63,476 nt of DNA from a virus: IMG/VR virus record IMGVR_UViG_3300045950_000243, positions 1-63,476 of that record. The stretch is one strand, 5' to 3'. Positions 31,994 through 40,735 of this stretch are shown in pieces (the first letter of the stretch is position 1; every line of letters starts with the position of its first letter). A program made the translations under genes and the position numbers. Below the pieces are notes generated by a model that worked only from the letters and a program-made list of their open reading frames with translations, did no database searches and had not been told where the DNA came from.

Positions 31994-32002
31994 TTCAACG
32001 GC

Positions 32003-32566
32003 TCAGCCGGTGACCTGGAACTCCTCCTCCACCCGGTCGAAGCGGAGGGTCATCTCGATCAACACCTTCTCGGAGCTGGTCATGTTGAGGGTGCCGCCGA
32101 CGACCTGCTCCGGGTAGACGCCGATCAGCGTCTGGACTCGGGTGTGCGTGCCGGACGGCGAGAACAGCAGGATGTCGGCCCGCTTCTTGTACAGCCGGGC
32201 CATGCCGATGCCGCCGACGGGCACCACGAAGTTGCCGAAGCTGCGGTCCACGGGGCCGGGGTTGTAGACCTGCCGGCGCCACTGGTAGAGCAGGTCGCGG
32301 GTCGGCACGTCCACGAAGTCCTTGACCACGAGCGGCACGGTCTCGTACCGCGCCTTGCCCGCGACGTAGCGGACCTCGTTCAGGAAGTGCAGCTCGACCG
32401 TCTCGTTGCTCTCGGTCGCCAGGGCGCTCGACTCCAGCGACAGGGTGATCGTCCCCTTGCCGCCCTGGATGCCGTGGATCTCGATGAGGAAGTCGCTCTC
32501 GCGCTGCGGCTCGAACAAGCCGCCCGCGAGGTGGTTGGCGCTGATGACGCTGGGGTTGTCAGCCAT
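32003..32566 (-). CDS. Tail tube protein, gp19-like (187 aa)
   Basis: Directly after the sheath gene. The family pattern of contractile tube proteins is present: 'FLIEIHGIQGGKGTITLSLESSALATESNETVE', 'VPLVVKDFVDVPTRDLLYQWRRQVYNPG', 'KKRADILLFSPSGTHTRVQTLIGVYPEQV', 'MTLRFDRVEEEF'. Stacked hexamers form the inner tube. Length is normal. A strong stem-loop follows. Confidence 0.85.
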   Translation of the reverse strand: MADNPSVISANHLAGGLFEPQRESDFLIEIHGIQGGKGTITLSLESSALATESNETVELHFLNEVRYVAGKARYETVPLVVKDFVDVPTRDLLYQWRRQVYNPGPVDRSFGNFVVPVGGIGMARLYKKRADILLFSPSGTHTRVQTLIGVYPEQVVGGTLNMTSSEKVLIEMTLRFDRVEEEFQVTG

Positions 32567-32594
32567 GAGAGGACTCCGTCAGTCAGGCCCCGGC

Positions 32595-34211
32595 TCACGA
32601 GCCGGCGCCGACGCCTTCGGCGAAGCTCGCACCCTGGGCCAGGACCGTGAAGTCGATCGTGAGCGTCTCGGCCGCCTTGGTGGGCTTGAGCAGGAGAATG
32701 CCGTACATCTCGTTGCGGTCGACGCGATCCGGCGTGTTGGTGGTCGCGTCGCAGATGACCCGGAAGTCGACCAGCCCGCGGCGGGCCTTGATGGCCTCCA
32801 GCTCGGGCTGGACGATGCCCTTGAACTGCCGCCAGGTCGCCGGGTCGTGCGGCTCGAACACCAGCACGCGCACGGCCGAAGCGATGACCTTCTTGGCGTA
32901 GTTCAGCAGGCGCCGGACGTTGATCCGGTCGAGGGCCGAGGCCGTGCGCTGGCAGGTCTTCTGCCCCCAGATCACGATCCCGTCGGGCTTGAAGTTGACG
33001 ATCGGGTTGACCACCTGCCCGGCCGTGTACAGGAACTCGCGCTCCGCCAGGGAGGCGCTGTACTCGATGTCGGTGGCCCCGACCAGCACGCCGCGCTGCA
33101 AGCCGGCCGGCGCGAACCACGGGTCCGCCACCCGGTCGGTGTAGGCGATCTGTGCGGACACCCAGCCGCACGGCGGCGTGTACACCTTCTCGTTGTAGTA
33201 CGGGCTGTAATACTCCACCCAGGGCCAGAAGAACGCCTCCTGGTTCTGGTTGAACGAGTTGCCCGCGTAGGCCCCGGTGCCGTTGGCGAAGTCCACCGCG
33301 CTGCGGGGCGACAGGCCCTTGCTCTCCGGGTCGACGAGCTGGAGGCAGTCGCCGCGGGCGTTGGTGACGTTCGAGAACACCGTCAGGGCGGTCGCCCGCT
33401 TGGCCGCCGGGACGCACAGGATGTTGAGGTCCACGGCGTCCGCGTCGGAGAACAGGTAGGCGCCGGTCCGGGTGCCGGTGGTCGAGTTGAAGGTGCCGAT
33501 CAGCGCCGACTCCTGGGCCCCGGTCTCCTGGTCGGCGTTCTGGCCGCCGGTGAAGTAGATGGTGCCGCTGGTCGGCTTGGTGCCGGTCTGCTGGTCGGCG
33601 ATGATGTACCGCGAGCCGCTCAGCGTGGCGTTGACGATGGTCTCGACGTAGCGGGAGTCGGTCGACGTGTGCGACAGCTCGTCCCAGACCTCGACCCGCA
33701 CGCCCTTGTAGTAGACCTCCAGCTTGAACTTGTTGGTCGAGTCCAGGGTGGCGTTGGCGATCACCACGGTGATGCCGCGGGTCGACACGCCGCTGGAGGG
33801 CGCCGGGGACTCGACGTTCGCCCAGGTGCCCATCGAGGTCGCGGTCAGGACCAGGTTCGCGGTCGGCGTGGCGTCCTGGGCCTTCGCCGTGAAGGTCGCC
33901 TCGGTCTGGCCGGTGCCGAAGGCCGCCGCCCGCACGATCTTGAGCTGGTTGCCCTGGCGCAGGAACTGGATCGCTGCGTGGATCAGGTACGGGTTGTACG
34001 GCGTGCCCGCACCGACGTTGTCCTCCGGCGAATGCAGCGGCTCGCCGAAGGTGCCGATCAGTTGGGACTCGTTGCCGACGTCCGTGATCTTGTTGACCGG
34101 GCCCTTGCGGGTGAAGCCGACCATGCCCACGATCGCCTGCGAGATGCGCGCGGCGTACTGGGAGAAGTCGACCTCCCGCGGGAAAACGCCCGGGGAGACG
34201 TAGGAGGCCAT
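32595..34211 (-). CDS. Contractile tail sheath protein (538 aa)
   Basis: N-terminal 'YVSPGVFPREVDFSQYAARISQAIVGMVGFTRKGPVNKITDVGNESQLIGTFGEP' is the classic sheath opening. The C-terminus has 'NPIVNFKPDGIVIWGQKTCQRTASALDRINVRRLLNYAKKVIASAVRVLVFEPHDPATW' and the arm 'RNEMYGILLLKPTKAAETLTIDFTVLAQG'. It polymerises around the tube and contracts at infection. An inserted Ser/Thr-rich domain (about 120-250) probably decorates the outer surface. GAGGAGCTTGC ribosome site. Confidence 0.93.
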   Translation of the reverse strand: MASYVSPGVFPREVDFSQYAARISQAIVGMVGFTRKGPVNKITDVGNESQLIGTFGEPLHSPEDNVGAGTPYNPYLIHAAIQFLRQGNQLKIVRAAAFGTGQTEATFTAKAQDATPTANLVLTATSMGTWANVESPAPSSGVSTRGITVVIANATLDSTNKFKLEVYYKGVRVEVWDELSHTSTDSRYVETIVNATLSGSRYIIADQQTGTKPTSGTIYFTGGQNADQETGAQESALIGTFNSTTGTRTGAYLFSDADAVDLNILCVPAAKRATALTVFSNVTNARGDCLQLVDPESKGLSPRSAVDFANGTGAYAGNSFNQNQEAFFWPWVEYYSPYYNEKVYTPPCGWVSAQIAYTDRVADPWFAPAGLQRGVLVGATDIEYSASLAEREFLYTAGQVVNPIVNFKPDGIVIWGQKTCQRTASALDRINVRRLLNYAKKVIASAVRVLVFEPHDPATWRQFKGIVQPELEAIKARRGLVDFRVICDATTNTPDRVDRNEMYGILLLKPTKAAETLTIDFTVLAQGASFAEGVGAGS

Positions 34212-34281
34212 GCAAGCTCCTCAGACGGGAAAGGTACTCGGGAGAATCGAACGGGAGACAGTCCGAGGAATGGCGACCGCA

Positions 34282-34530
34282 CTAGCCTTCGGCCGCGGGC
34301 GCCCGGGTCAGGGTCCGCGCCGTCGCGGCGGAGATACGCTCCACCTTCTGGACACGGACCGAACCGGTTTCGACCAGCTTCCGCAGCAGCACGTCGTCAC
34401 TGAATGAATCCGCGACCGCAGTCACTACGGCCCCCGCCGACAGGTGGACGAGGACCGGCTTGCCTTCCCGCATCAGGCGCAGGCTGAAGCTCTCACCCCG
34501 ACGCAGGTTCACGATTTCTGCCTTTTCCAT
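34282..34530 (-). CDS. Unknown small protein before the sheath gene (82 aa)
   Basis: ATG at 34530 sharing a base with the TGA of the upstream gene. Sequence: MEKAEIVNLRRGESFSLRLM, then HLSAGAVVTAVADSFSDDVLLRKLVETGSVRVQKVERIS. It has one helix and short strands, with no recognised motif. A minor neck or tail-terminator component, or an assembly factor, would suit the position. Confidence 0.6.
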   Translation of the reverse strand: MEKAEIVNLRRGESFSLRLMREGKPVLVHLSAGAVVTAVADSFSDDVLLRKLVETGSVRVQKVERISAATARTLTRAPAAEG

Positions 34531-35303
34531 CAGCCGACTCCTTGTTCGTCGATCTCCAGGCGGTCGAGCAGCGGGTAGGTCTGCGGGTTCGCCTGGACCG
34601 TGGCCGCGTCGGCGGACGTGGTGCCGAGGGTGGCGTCGAACGCCTCGGCCACGATCTTGAGGACGAGGGGCACGGGGACGGGCGGCAGGAACAGCCAGCC
34701 GCGGGCCGTCACGCTGAGCGTCAGGCGCAGCTCCCGGTCCGCCTCCTCCGGCTCCAGGTCGGAGTTGTCGGTCAGGTCCAGCCCGCGGATCGGGATCTCC
34801 TTCGTCCCGTAGCCGCTCCAGACCGACGTGAAGTCGATGGTCAGGAACGTCTCGCGGGTGAGTTCCTCCATCAGCCACATCTGGATCGCGTTGAGCGTCT
34901 GCCGATGACGGGTCAGGACGTCGACCTGGTAGTCCAGGTCCCAGGGCCGCGGGAACACGACGTTGTAGGCCCGCATGCCGTCCGTGCTGACCTGGACCCG
35001 GGGGAACTGGGCGTGGAACCCCTGGAAGCGTTCCGGCGCGAAGCGCTGCGCGGTCCGGGTGACGGTGATGACCGGGTAGGGAAGGGTCGTCAGCTTGGCG
35101 GCCCGCTCGGCTCCGTGCTTGGCCGCCCACATGCGCTGGATCGTGGCGAAGGCCCGCTGCGGCGTGGCGAAGACCACGGTCAGCGGATCGTTGCCGAGCA
35201 GCTTCTCCACCCCCTGGAGCCAGTCCCGGACGGCCTGGTCGTAGAGGTAGATTTGGTCAACGGTGGGGTTGACCGGCCGGTGGATCTTGGGCGCTGTCGG
35301 CAT
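34530..35303 (-). CDS. Tail terminator/completion-like protein (257 aa)
   Basis: Position between neck and sheath genes corresponds to the T4 gp15/gp3 block. Contains 'PRPWDLDYQVDVLTRHRQTLNAIQMWLMEEL', a motif seen in tail-terminator proteins of T4-related phages, followed by 'TIDFTSVWSGYGTKEIPIRGLDLTDNSDLEPEEADRELRLTLSVTARGWLFLPP'. Starts at ATG 35303 and overlaps the 127-residue gene by 47 bases. Confidence 0.55.
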   Translation of the reverse strand: MPTAPKIHRPVNPTVDQIYLYDQAVRDWLQGVEKLLGNDPLTVVFATPQRAFATIQRMWAAKHGAERAAKLTTLPYPVITVTRTAQRFAPERFQGFHAQFPRVQVSTDGMRAYNVVFPRPWDLDYQVDVLTRHRQTLNAIQMWLMEELTRETFLTIDFTSVWSGYGTKEIPIRGLDLTDNSDLEPEEADRELRLTLSVTARGWLFLPPVPVPLVLKIVAEAFDATLGTTSADAATVQANPQTYPLLDRLEIDEQGVG

Positions 35304-35640
35304 GGCGGACTCGCTGGCGGCGCCGCCGCGGCCGCCGGACCGGCGCCCCGAGGGCCGGCATCGGACCGCCGCCGATGGCGCTCATGGTCGTCGTCTCGCG
35401 GACGGCGAGGCATTCGTAGAACCGCCGGACGTCGCCCCGGTAGAAGTGCCAGAACCCGTGGGACGGCCGGCCGCGCCATTCCTCCCAGGTCAGGAAGTCG
35501 GACAGCCGCGCCCCCGGGGGGCCGAAGCGGCGCTCGCGCAGGACGTGGTGCCAGGCCGTCTCGGTCCGGACTCGGCGCTTGAGGAAGCGCCAGTCCTCCA
35601 GGGCGCGGCGGCGGGCGGGGGCGGCGGGGGCCTCGGTCAT
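35257..35640 (-). CDS. Unknown neck-region protein (127 aa)
   Basis: ATG overlapping the preceding stop (ATGA). The N-terminal 85 residues look genuine (RALEDWRFLKRRVRTETAWHHVL, LSDFLTWEEW, HGFWHFYRGDVRRFYE). The last 40 are Arg/Pro-rich and overlap the next gene, so the natural stop is in shared sequence. Many Trp and Arg residues. No family recognised. Confidence 0.5.
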   Translation of the reverse strand: MTEAPAAPARRRALEDWRFLKRRVRTETAWHHVLRERRFGPPGARLSDFLTWEEWRGRPSHGFWHFYRGDVRRFYECLAVRETTTMSAIGGGPMPALGAPVRRPRRRRQRVRHADSAQDPPAGQPHR

Positions 35641-36149
35641 ACGAAGGTCAGGTCCATGATCTCGAAGGAATCGAGGATCTCGCGGGCCTCGTTCAGGTCG
35701 TAGCGGCGCGCGGCCAGGTGGAACATCAGCCGGTTGACGTCCAGGAACGCGATGCGGGCGACCTTGAAGCTCAGGAACGAGTGCAGGACGTTGACCCGCG
35801 CGGTCTGCAGGTAGCAGCGGACGTAGGCGCGGTTGTAGCGGTTGAACTTGTGGGGAGCGACGACGCAGGTCCGGCCCGGCGCTCCCTCCTTCAGCGGCTC
35901 TTGGAACGCCTTCTCGCCCAGGAGCGCCAGCGTCAGGCAGTCGCGGGCCCGCTGGAACCGCTCCCGGTCCTCGTCGGTCGTGCAGTCGCCGAGCGTGTCT
36001 GGCAGCTCGACCTCGTGGAGCTGGATGCGAGTGTCCGAGTAGACTCCCCAGCCCTGGGTGATCCGGCAGTCGAAGGTGCGCCCGTCCGCCGTCTTACCGC
36101 CCGGGCTGGCCAAGGCCAGGGCCGGGTAGTTGCAGCACAGCTTGTTCAC
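35637..36149 (-). CDS. Neck-region protein with possible SNase-like fold (170 aa)
   Basis: I prefer the GTG at 36149, coupled to the preceding stop (GTGA) and behind GGGGAGGCGTGC, over an ATG ten codons upstream. 'FDCRITQGWGVYSDTRIQLHEVELPDT' followed by 'ERFQRARDCLTLALLG' recalls the 'vRL.giD.PE......a...l..ll' of staphylococcal-nuclease-like domains, but the usual catalytic Arg/Glu set is not evident. The C-terminal third (VARIAFLDVNRLMFHLAARRYDLNEAREIL) is helical. Function unknown. Confidence 0.55.
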   Translation of the reverse strand: MNKLCCNYPALALASPGGKTADGRTFDCRITQGWGVYSDTRIQLHEVELPDTLGDCTTDEDRERFQRARDCLTLALLGEKAFQEPLKEGAPGRTCVVAPHKFNRYNRAYVRCYLQTARVNVLHSFLSFKVARIAFLDVNRLMFHLAARRYDLNEAREILDSFEIMDLTFV

Positions 36150-36760
36150 GCACGCCTCCCCTTCAGCTTCGGGGTCCACAAGGGGCGAAGCTGATCTCGA
36201 ATGTGGTCAACAAGGCGGCCCGAGACCGCCCGGGAATACTTCTTGGCACCGCTCAGGAACCGGTCGCGGACGGGCCGCCAGTGGGGACGGGCCGGGATGC
36301 CCGGGCCGGGGCCCGTGTCGGTCCGCGGCGGACCCTGGGTGATCTCCCCGGACCCGCGCCGCGTGCCGAACTCGTGGATGCGGCCCAACTGCTCGAAGGT
36401 CAGGTTCGTGCCCTTGTGCTTGCGCTTCGGGACGCCGACGTGGATCGTGACCTTCTTCTCGGTGACGACCTCCTTCTGCACGCCGATCTGCTGGACGTAC
36501 TGGCCCGTGGCGATCAGGATGCGCGGGTCCAGGCCCTCCTGGAGCTTGCGCTTCTTGTAGGGAGGGCTCAGCTTCACGTGTCGGAAGTTTTGCAACTGGA
36601 TGCCGCGGCGGACCGAGAACCCCAGGGTCTTCGCCAGCTCCCGCGCCTGCGCCAGGGTGAACCCGTCGATCGCCTCGTCCAGGGTCCGGAACACGATCCG
36701 GTACTTCTTCTTGGACCGGGGCGTCCGCCGCAGTTGCAGGTTGAAGATCGTCGTCGGCAC
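36146..36760 (-). CDS. Head-tail joining protein, gp10/virion-morphogenesis-like (204 aa)
   Basis: GTG start at 36760. The C-terminal half has 'LGRIHEFGTRRGSG' and then 'GIPARPHWRPVRDRFLSGAKKY', the 'HEFG...iPaRPFlr' signature of HK97 gp10-like and phage-morphogenesis proteins that complete the head-tail joint. The N-terminal half is basic. It lies downstream of the gp13/gp14-like neck genes. Confidence 0.7.
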   Translation of the reverse strand: MPTTIFNLQLRRTPRSKKKYRIVFRTLDEAIDGFTLAQARELAKTLGFSVRRGIQLQNFRHVKLSPPYKKRKLQEGLDPRILIATGQYVQQIGVQKEVVTEKKVTIHVGVPKRKHKGTNLTFEQLGRIHEFGTRRGSGEITQGPPRTDTGPGPGIPARPHWRPVRDRFLSGAKKYSRAVSGRLVDHIRDQLRPLWTPKLKGRRA

Positions 36761-36764
36761 GGCG

Positions 36765-37223
36765 TCACTTCCCGCGGCGCAGGCGCGTGGCCGTGCAGGC
36801 CAGCACCAGGGGGATGTGGGTCCCGAGCCAGTACGCCTCCCGCAGGCGGTGCTGCGTCAGCAGCTCGTACTGGTCGGCGTCGAACTGGACCCGGCTGCCG
36901 ATCAGGAAGCTGGTCGACAGGTCCAGCAGCCCCAGGTCGTCCAGGAGGACGGTCGAGAAGGAGACAACCAGGTCCCGCGCCTCCTCAACGCCGAAGCGCC
37001 GCAGCCGCTGCACCGAGGGGTTGATCTCCACGTGGGCCGGAAGACTGTAGGACTTCGCCTCCAGGCGGGGGTTCGCCGCCTCCTGGTAGAGCGGGTCGAC
37101 GTTGGTCGCCTCCCGGTCGAGCAGGTGCAGCGTGACGGCCGGGTAGTGCCGCCGCCAGAACTCCCGCTGGAGTTCGAGTTGCAGCTTGATGTCCGGGTTG
37201 GCCTGGTCGAAGGTGAGCGCCAC
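36765..37223 (-). CDS. Neck protein, gp14-like (152 aa)
   Basis: GTG start. 'FWRRHYPAVTLHLLDREATNVDPLYQEA', 'RRFGVEEARDLVVSFSTVLLDDLGLLDL' and 'LIGSRVQFDADQYELLTQHRLREAYWLGTHIPLVLACTATR' follow the order of features in T4 gp14-type neck proteins: a conserved D near an early LxxR, a 'fGl....d..vsfs' strand, then a low-complexity-free beta end. Next to the gp13-like gene, as in T4-type phages. Assignment is by position and pattern. Confidence 0.5.
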   Translation of the reverse strand: MALTFDQANPDIKLQLELQREFWRRHYPAVTLHLLDREATNVDPLYQEAANPRLEAKSYSLPAHVEINPSVQRLRRFGVEEARDLVVSFSTVLLDDLGLLDLSTSFLIGSRVQFDADQYELLTQHRLREAYWLGTHIPLVLACTATRLRRGK

Positions 37224-37227
37224 GGCG

Positions 37228-38250
37228 TCAGCCCGTCACGAAGGGCACCGGAGCGCCCAGGCCGCGGAGCACCGTCTCCCAGCGTTCGATCTCCGCCTTG
37301 GCCTCGTCCGCCAGCCGGTCGGCGTCCAGCGTCGCCTGGGACGGTCCGGGGACGATGCCGCCGAACTTGCCCCGGATGCGGGCCAGGACCTCCTTGGCGA
37401 CGCCGACCGCCATGCCCTTGACGGCGGCGAAGTGGTTGGCCGGCACCTGCCCCAGGGTGAGGTTGTCGTAGTAGGTGACGCCCACGTAGAAGTCGCCGCC
37501 GGCCACCACCTGGCTGCCCTGGTTGAAGTCGATGTACAGGGTGAGCTGCGCCGGGTTCCACTGCCACTCCGGCTCGATGGCGGTCGTGCGCCGGATCGTC
37601 TCCAGGTGGGAGATCCCCATCTGGTAGACGTCGAACTCCAGCAGGTGGCCGCGGGGAAACTCGCGGCCGAACATGGGGTCGCTCAGGATCGGGAACCCGC
37701 TCTTGCGCAGGAACTCCACGCGGGCGACGCCGCGGGTCCCGACGTTCGGCAGCGGGTAGTTGTTCTTCCCGGACAGGAGCGTCAGCGTCACGTAGTTGCG
37801 GCGGCCGACGTAGGCGTTGTAGAAGTCAAGGACCCGCTGGGCCACGGTGTTGACCTGCGAGTCGGTCAGCTCCACCAGCACCGACGGGAAGCCCAGCATG
37901 TCCAGGATGTAGGACTTGAGGCTGGAGGTCGTGAGGCTGGTGTCCGCCGGGTACTCGGCCGTCTTGGTGAACGGGTACGGCGTGATCTGCACGCCGTTGA
38001 GCTTGGCGTACCACTTCGACGTGATCGTGCCGGCGACGTAGTTCGTGACGTCGACGACCGTGACGTAGAAGTACCCCTGGCCGTCCTGGGCCTCGACGAT
38101 CCGCGTGTTGATGTCGGAGCCGAGGGTCCGCGTCTCCTTGGGCGTCGTGCCCCCGGACTCGAACAGCTCGACGTACAGGTCGGCGTCCACCTTCTGGCCG
38201 ACCTGCGCCGAGTCCACGAACCGGACGTTGAAGATGACGGTCTTGGCCAT
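37228..38250 (-). CDS. Neck protein, gp13-like, with extra N-terminal domain (340 aa)
   Basis: Residues 1-105 form an Ig-like beta domain (VIFNVRFVDSAQVGQKVDADLYVEL). From 110 the gp13-like part begins: 'LKSYILDMLGFPSVLVELTDSQVNTVAQRVLDFYNAYV', 'EPEWQWNPAQLTLYIDF' and the C-terminal 'AKEVLARIRGKFGGIVPGPSQATLDADRLADEAKAEIERWE', which closely follows the 'lg.iR.Ky.g..lPGg...l.gd.l..ea..E' end of T4-type gp13. It caps the head below the portal. Confidence 0.68.
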   Translation of the reverse strand: MAKTVIFNVRFVDSAQVGQKVDADLYVELFESGGTTPKETRTLGSDINTRIVEAQDGQGYFYVTVVDVTNYVAGTITSKWYAKLNGVQITPYPFTKTAEYPADTSLTTSSLKSYILDMLGFPSVLVELTDSQVNTVAQRVLDFYNAYVGRRNYVTLTLLSGKNNYPLPNVGTRGVARVEFLRKSGFPILSDPMFGREFPRGHLLEFDVYQMGISHLETIRRTTAIEPEWQWNPAQLTLYIDFNQGSQVVAGGDFYVGVTYYDNLTLGQVPANHFAAVKGMAVGVAKEVLARIRGKFGGIVPGPSQATLDADRLADEAKAEIERWETVLRGLGAPVPFVTG

Positions 38251-38251
38251 G

Positions 38252-40735
38252 TCAGATCGGAGTCAGGGGGCTGGCCGGGGTCGGGGTCAGCGGCAGGTGG
38301 ACCCGGGCGTCAAAGGCCACACCCTTCGTGCTGCTGCTGGCCTGGACCAGGGCGTCGAACGGCACGGCGGCCGGGAGGTCGTCGCGGCGCACGGCGGCGT
38401 CGAGGGCGACGGTCTGGGTCCGGTTCTGAATCCGGACGGCGGCGTCGAGGGCGACGCTCTTGGTGCCCGCCGGGTCGTTGACCGCCGCGTCGAAGGCGAC
38501 GGCCCGCGTGTTGATGCCGGCGACCACGCCGTCCCAGGTCAGGGCCCGGGTCAGCCGCAGGGCGACCGCCGCGTCGAAGGCGACCGTCTTGGTCGTCCGC
38601 AGCGCGACGATGGCGTCGAGCGTCTGCCCCGAGGTCCGGTTGGCGAGCTGGACCGCCGCGTCCAGGCCGACCGCCTGCGTAGCCGACGACAGGACGACGT
38701 AGCCGTCGAACACCACGACGGCGATACCGCGCTCCGCCACGGCGCCGTCCCAGGTCAGCGGCAGGCTCGGCTGGCCGATGACCCGGGCGTCGAAGGCGAC
38801 GCTCTTGGTCAGGTTGACCGTCGTCGAGACGTAGGCGTCGAACGGCGCCCATTGGGTGCGGGCCTGCACCTGAACCGCGGCGTCGAGGCTGACCGTCTTG
38901 GCGGCGTTGACGAGCTGCACGGCGGCGTCCGCCGTGATGGTCTGGGTCCGATCCCGGACTTGGACCGCCGCATCGGCGGCGACGGTCTTGGTGAGGTTGG
39001 CGAGCTGCACCGCGGCGTCGCAGTCAGCGCCCTTCGTCCGGTCCGGCACCCGCACGGCGGCATCGGCCGTGACGGACTGCGTGCGGTTGAGCACCAGCAC
39101 CGCTCCGTCCCAGGCGACGGTCTTGGTGGCGTTCTGCAGGAGGACTGCCGCGTCGAAGGCGGCGGGCTTGACCGAGTTGTTGGCGTTGACGAAGCCGTCC
39201 CAGACGACACCCTGCGTACGGTCCAGGAGCCGCACGGCCGCGTCGAGGCTGACCGTCTTCGTGTTCGTCGCGCGGACGAACCCGTCCCAGGCGACGGTCT
39301 GCGTCCGGTTTTGGACCTGCACGGCGGCGTCCGCCGTGACGGGCTTCACCGCCCCGAGAAGCTGCACGGCGGCATCGAAAGCCGCCGACTTGCTGAGGTT
39401 CAGGACCTGGACGCCGGCATCGAGAGTCGCGCCCGCCGTGAGGTTCGAGAACTGCACCGCGGCGTCGAAGTCGACCGGCTGCTGCATCGTGACCGCCGGG
39501 ATCTCGACAAGGCCGTCCCACGCGACCGTCTTGGTGCGGTTGAAGACCTTGACCGCGCCGTCCCAGGCGACGGTCTTGGTGAGGCCGGTGAGCTTGACCG
39601 TGCCGTCCAGCAGCACCCAACTGGCGCGGTTCTGCACCTGGACTGCGCCGTCCCAGTTCTGGCGGACGGCCCCGTCCACGTGGGCGTCGAACGCCACCGT
39701 CTTCGTCTGGTTTTGGACTTGGACCGCCGCGTCGGCGGCGACGGTCTGCGTCCGGGGAATCTGCACGGCCGCATCCGCCGCGACGGTCTTCGTCCGGTTC
39801 AGGACTTGGACCGCCCCGTCCCAGTTGACGGCGAGTTCGACGTCCTCGAACAGGACGGCAGCCATGATCTGGAGCGCGACTCCCAGTTTCTGCTGGACCG
39901 CGGCGTCGAAAGCGACGGTCTTCGTCGCATTGATGAGCTGTACCGCAGCGTCGAAGGCGACCGTCTTGGTGAGGTTGGCGAGCTGCACCGCCGCATCCAG
40001 AGCGGCGGTCTGGGTCCGGTTCTGGATTTGGACCGCAGCGTCCAGGCCGACCGGCTGGGTGCGGTTCTGGATTTGTACGGCCGCGTCGAAGTCAACCGTC
40101 TTGGTGACGTTCGGAATCTGCACCGCGGCATCGGCGGCGACGGCCTGGGTCAGATTCTGGATCTGCACGGCCGCGTCGAACGCGACGGTCTTGGTCAGGT
40201 TCTGGATCTGAACCGCCGCGTCGAGGGTGAGGCGCTTGACCTCGTTGTTGATCTGGTACGTGACCTCGGTGTACATGTAGGTCACGCGCCGGACCACGGT
40301 GCCGGTGCCACCGGCGATGACGCCCATCTCCAGGCTGTCGATGTCGGAGGTGGTCCAGGAGCCGCCGTCCGACGGGCGCGTCGTCCAGGTGCCGCTGTAC
40401 AGCGCGTAGCTCGTCGTCAGCTCGATGAGCGCCGTGCCGGTGTTGGTCGCGTTCTCCCGAATCCGGATGCGGATCTTGCTGTTCGTGTCCGTCGAGTTCA
40501 GCCGGGCCTTGGCGTAGACCTTGACCTGGTTGACCTGGACCGTCCCCTCGACGTTGCCGTAGCTCGGGTTGTCGAGGGTGAAGTGCTGGATCTCGGCGGA
40601 GGGGTCGCTATCGGCGTTGAGGTAAGTGGTGTCGGCGTCGTCGGTGTCGACGGCGTTGACCTTGTCCGCCGTGCCGGTGACCGACCAGTCGTCGAACGCC
40701 CCGATCCCGTCAGCCGTCAGCGTGACGATCGCCAC
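38252..40735 (-). CDS. Neck-region protein with ~43 tandem 15-residue repeats (827 aa)
   Basis: Residues 1-165 are a beta-sandwich-like domain (VKVYAKARLNSTDTNSKIRIRIREN). From about 168 to the end the protein is one array of 15-residue units with consensus TKTVAFDAAVQLQNL. I count about 43 units, a few of them 13-17 residues long or merged. 'D-A/G-x-V' is nearly invariant. Where the preceding residue is Trp, the next pair is DG (WDG); otherwise it is mostly DA. The period and the alternating hydrophobics suggest a beta-solenoid, perhaps a neck whisker or collar fibre. No known repeat family is matched. A two-unit copy occurs in the gene at 22563-22988. Confidence 0.85.
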   Translation of the reverse strand: MAIVTLTADGIGAFDDWSVTGTADKVNAVDTDDADTTYLNADSDPSAEIQHFTLDNPSYGNVEGTVQVNQVKVYAKARLNSTDTNSKIRIRIRENATNTGTALIELTTSYALYSGTWTTRPSDGGSWTTSDIDSLEMGVIAGGTGTVVRRVTYMYTEVTYQINNEVKRLTLDAAVQIQNLTKTVAFDAAVQIQNLTQAVAADAAVQIPNVTKTVDFDAAVQIQNRTQPVGLDAAVQIQNRTQTAALDAAVQLANLTKTVAFDAAVQLINATKTVAFDAAVQQKLGVALQIMAAVLFEDVELAVNWDGAVQVLNRTKTVAADAAVQIPRTQTVAADAAVQVQNQTKTVAFDAHVDGAVRQNWDGAVQVQNRASWVLLDGTVKLTGLTKTVAWDGAVKVFNRTKTVAWDGLVEIPAVTMQQPVDFDAAVQFSNLTAGATLDAGVQVLNLSKSAAFDAAVQLLGAVKPVTADAAVQVQNRTQTVAWDGFVRATNTKTVSLDAAVRLLDRTQGVVWDGFVNANNSVKPAAFDAAVLLQNATKTVAWDGAVLVLNRTQSVTADAAVRVPDRTKGADCDAAVQLANLTKTVAADAAVQVRDRTQTITADAAVQLVNAAKTVSLDAAVQVQARTQWAPFDAYVSTTVNLTKSVAFDARVIGQPSLPLTWDGAVAERGIAVVVFDGYVVLSSATQAVGLDAAVQLANRTSGQTLDAIVALRTTKTVAFDAAVALRLTRALTWDGVVAGINTRAVAFDAAVNDPAGTKSVALDAAVRIQNRTQTVALDAAVRRDDLPAAVPFDALVQASSSTKGVAFDARVHLPLTPTPASPLTPI
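38282..40234 (-). repeat. Coding array of 45-bp units (15-residue protein repeat)
   Basis: About 43 head-to-tail units. At DNA level the units are clearly diverged, with different synonymous codons and substitutions. The array is therefore old and kept by selection on the protein rather than by recent slippage. Unit length is nearly always a multiple of three, with rare one- or two-residue indels. Confidence 0.85.

Noticed and set aside
38282-40234. CRISPR-like or recent satellite array
   Set aside because: Units are head-to-tail without spacers, in frame, and diverged at DNA level. The array is a protein repeat.
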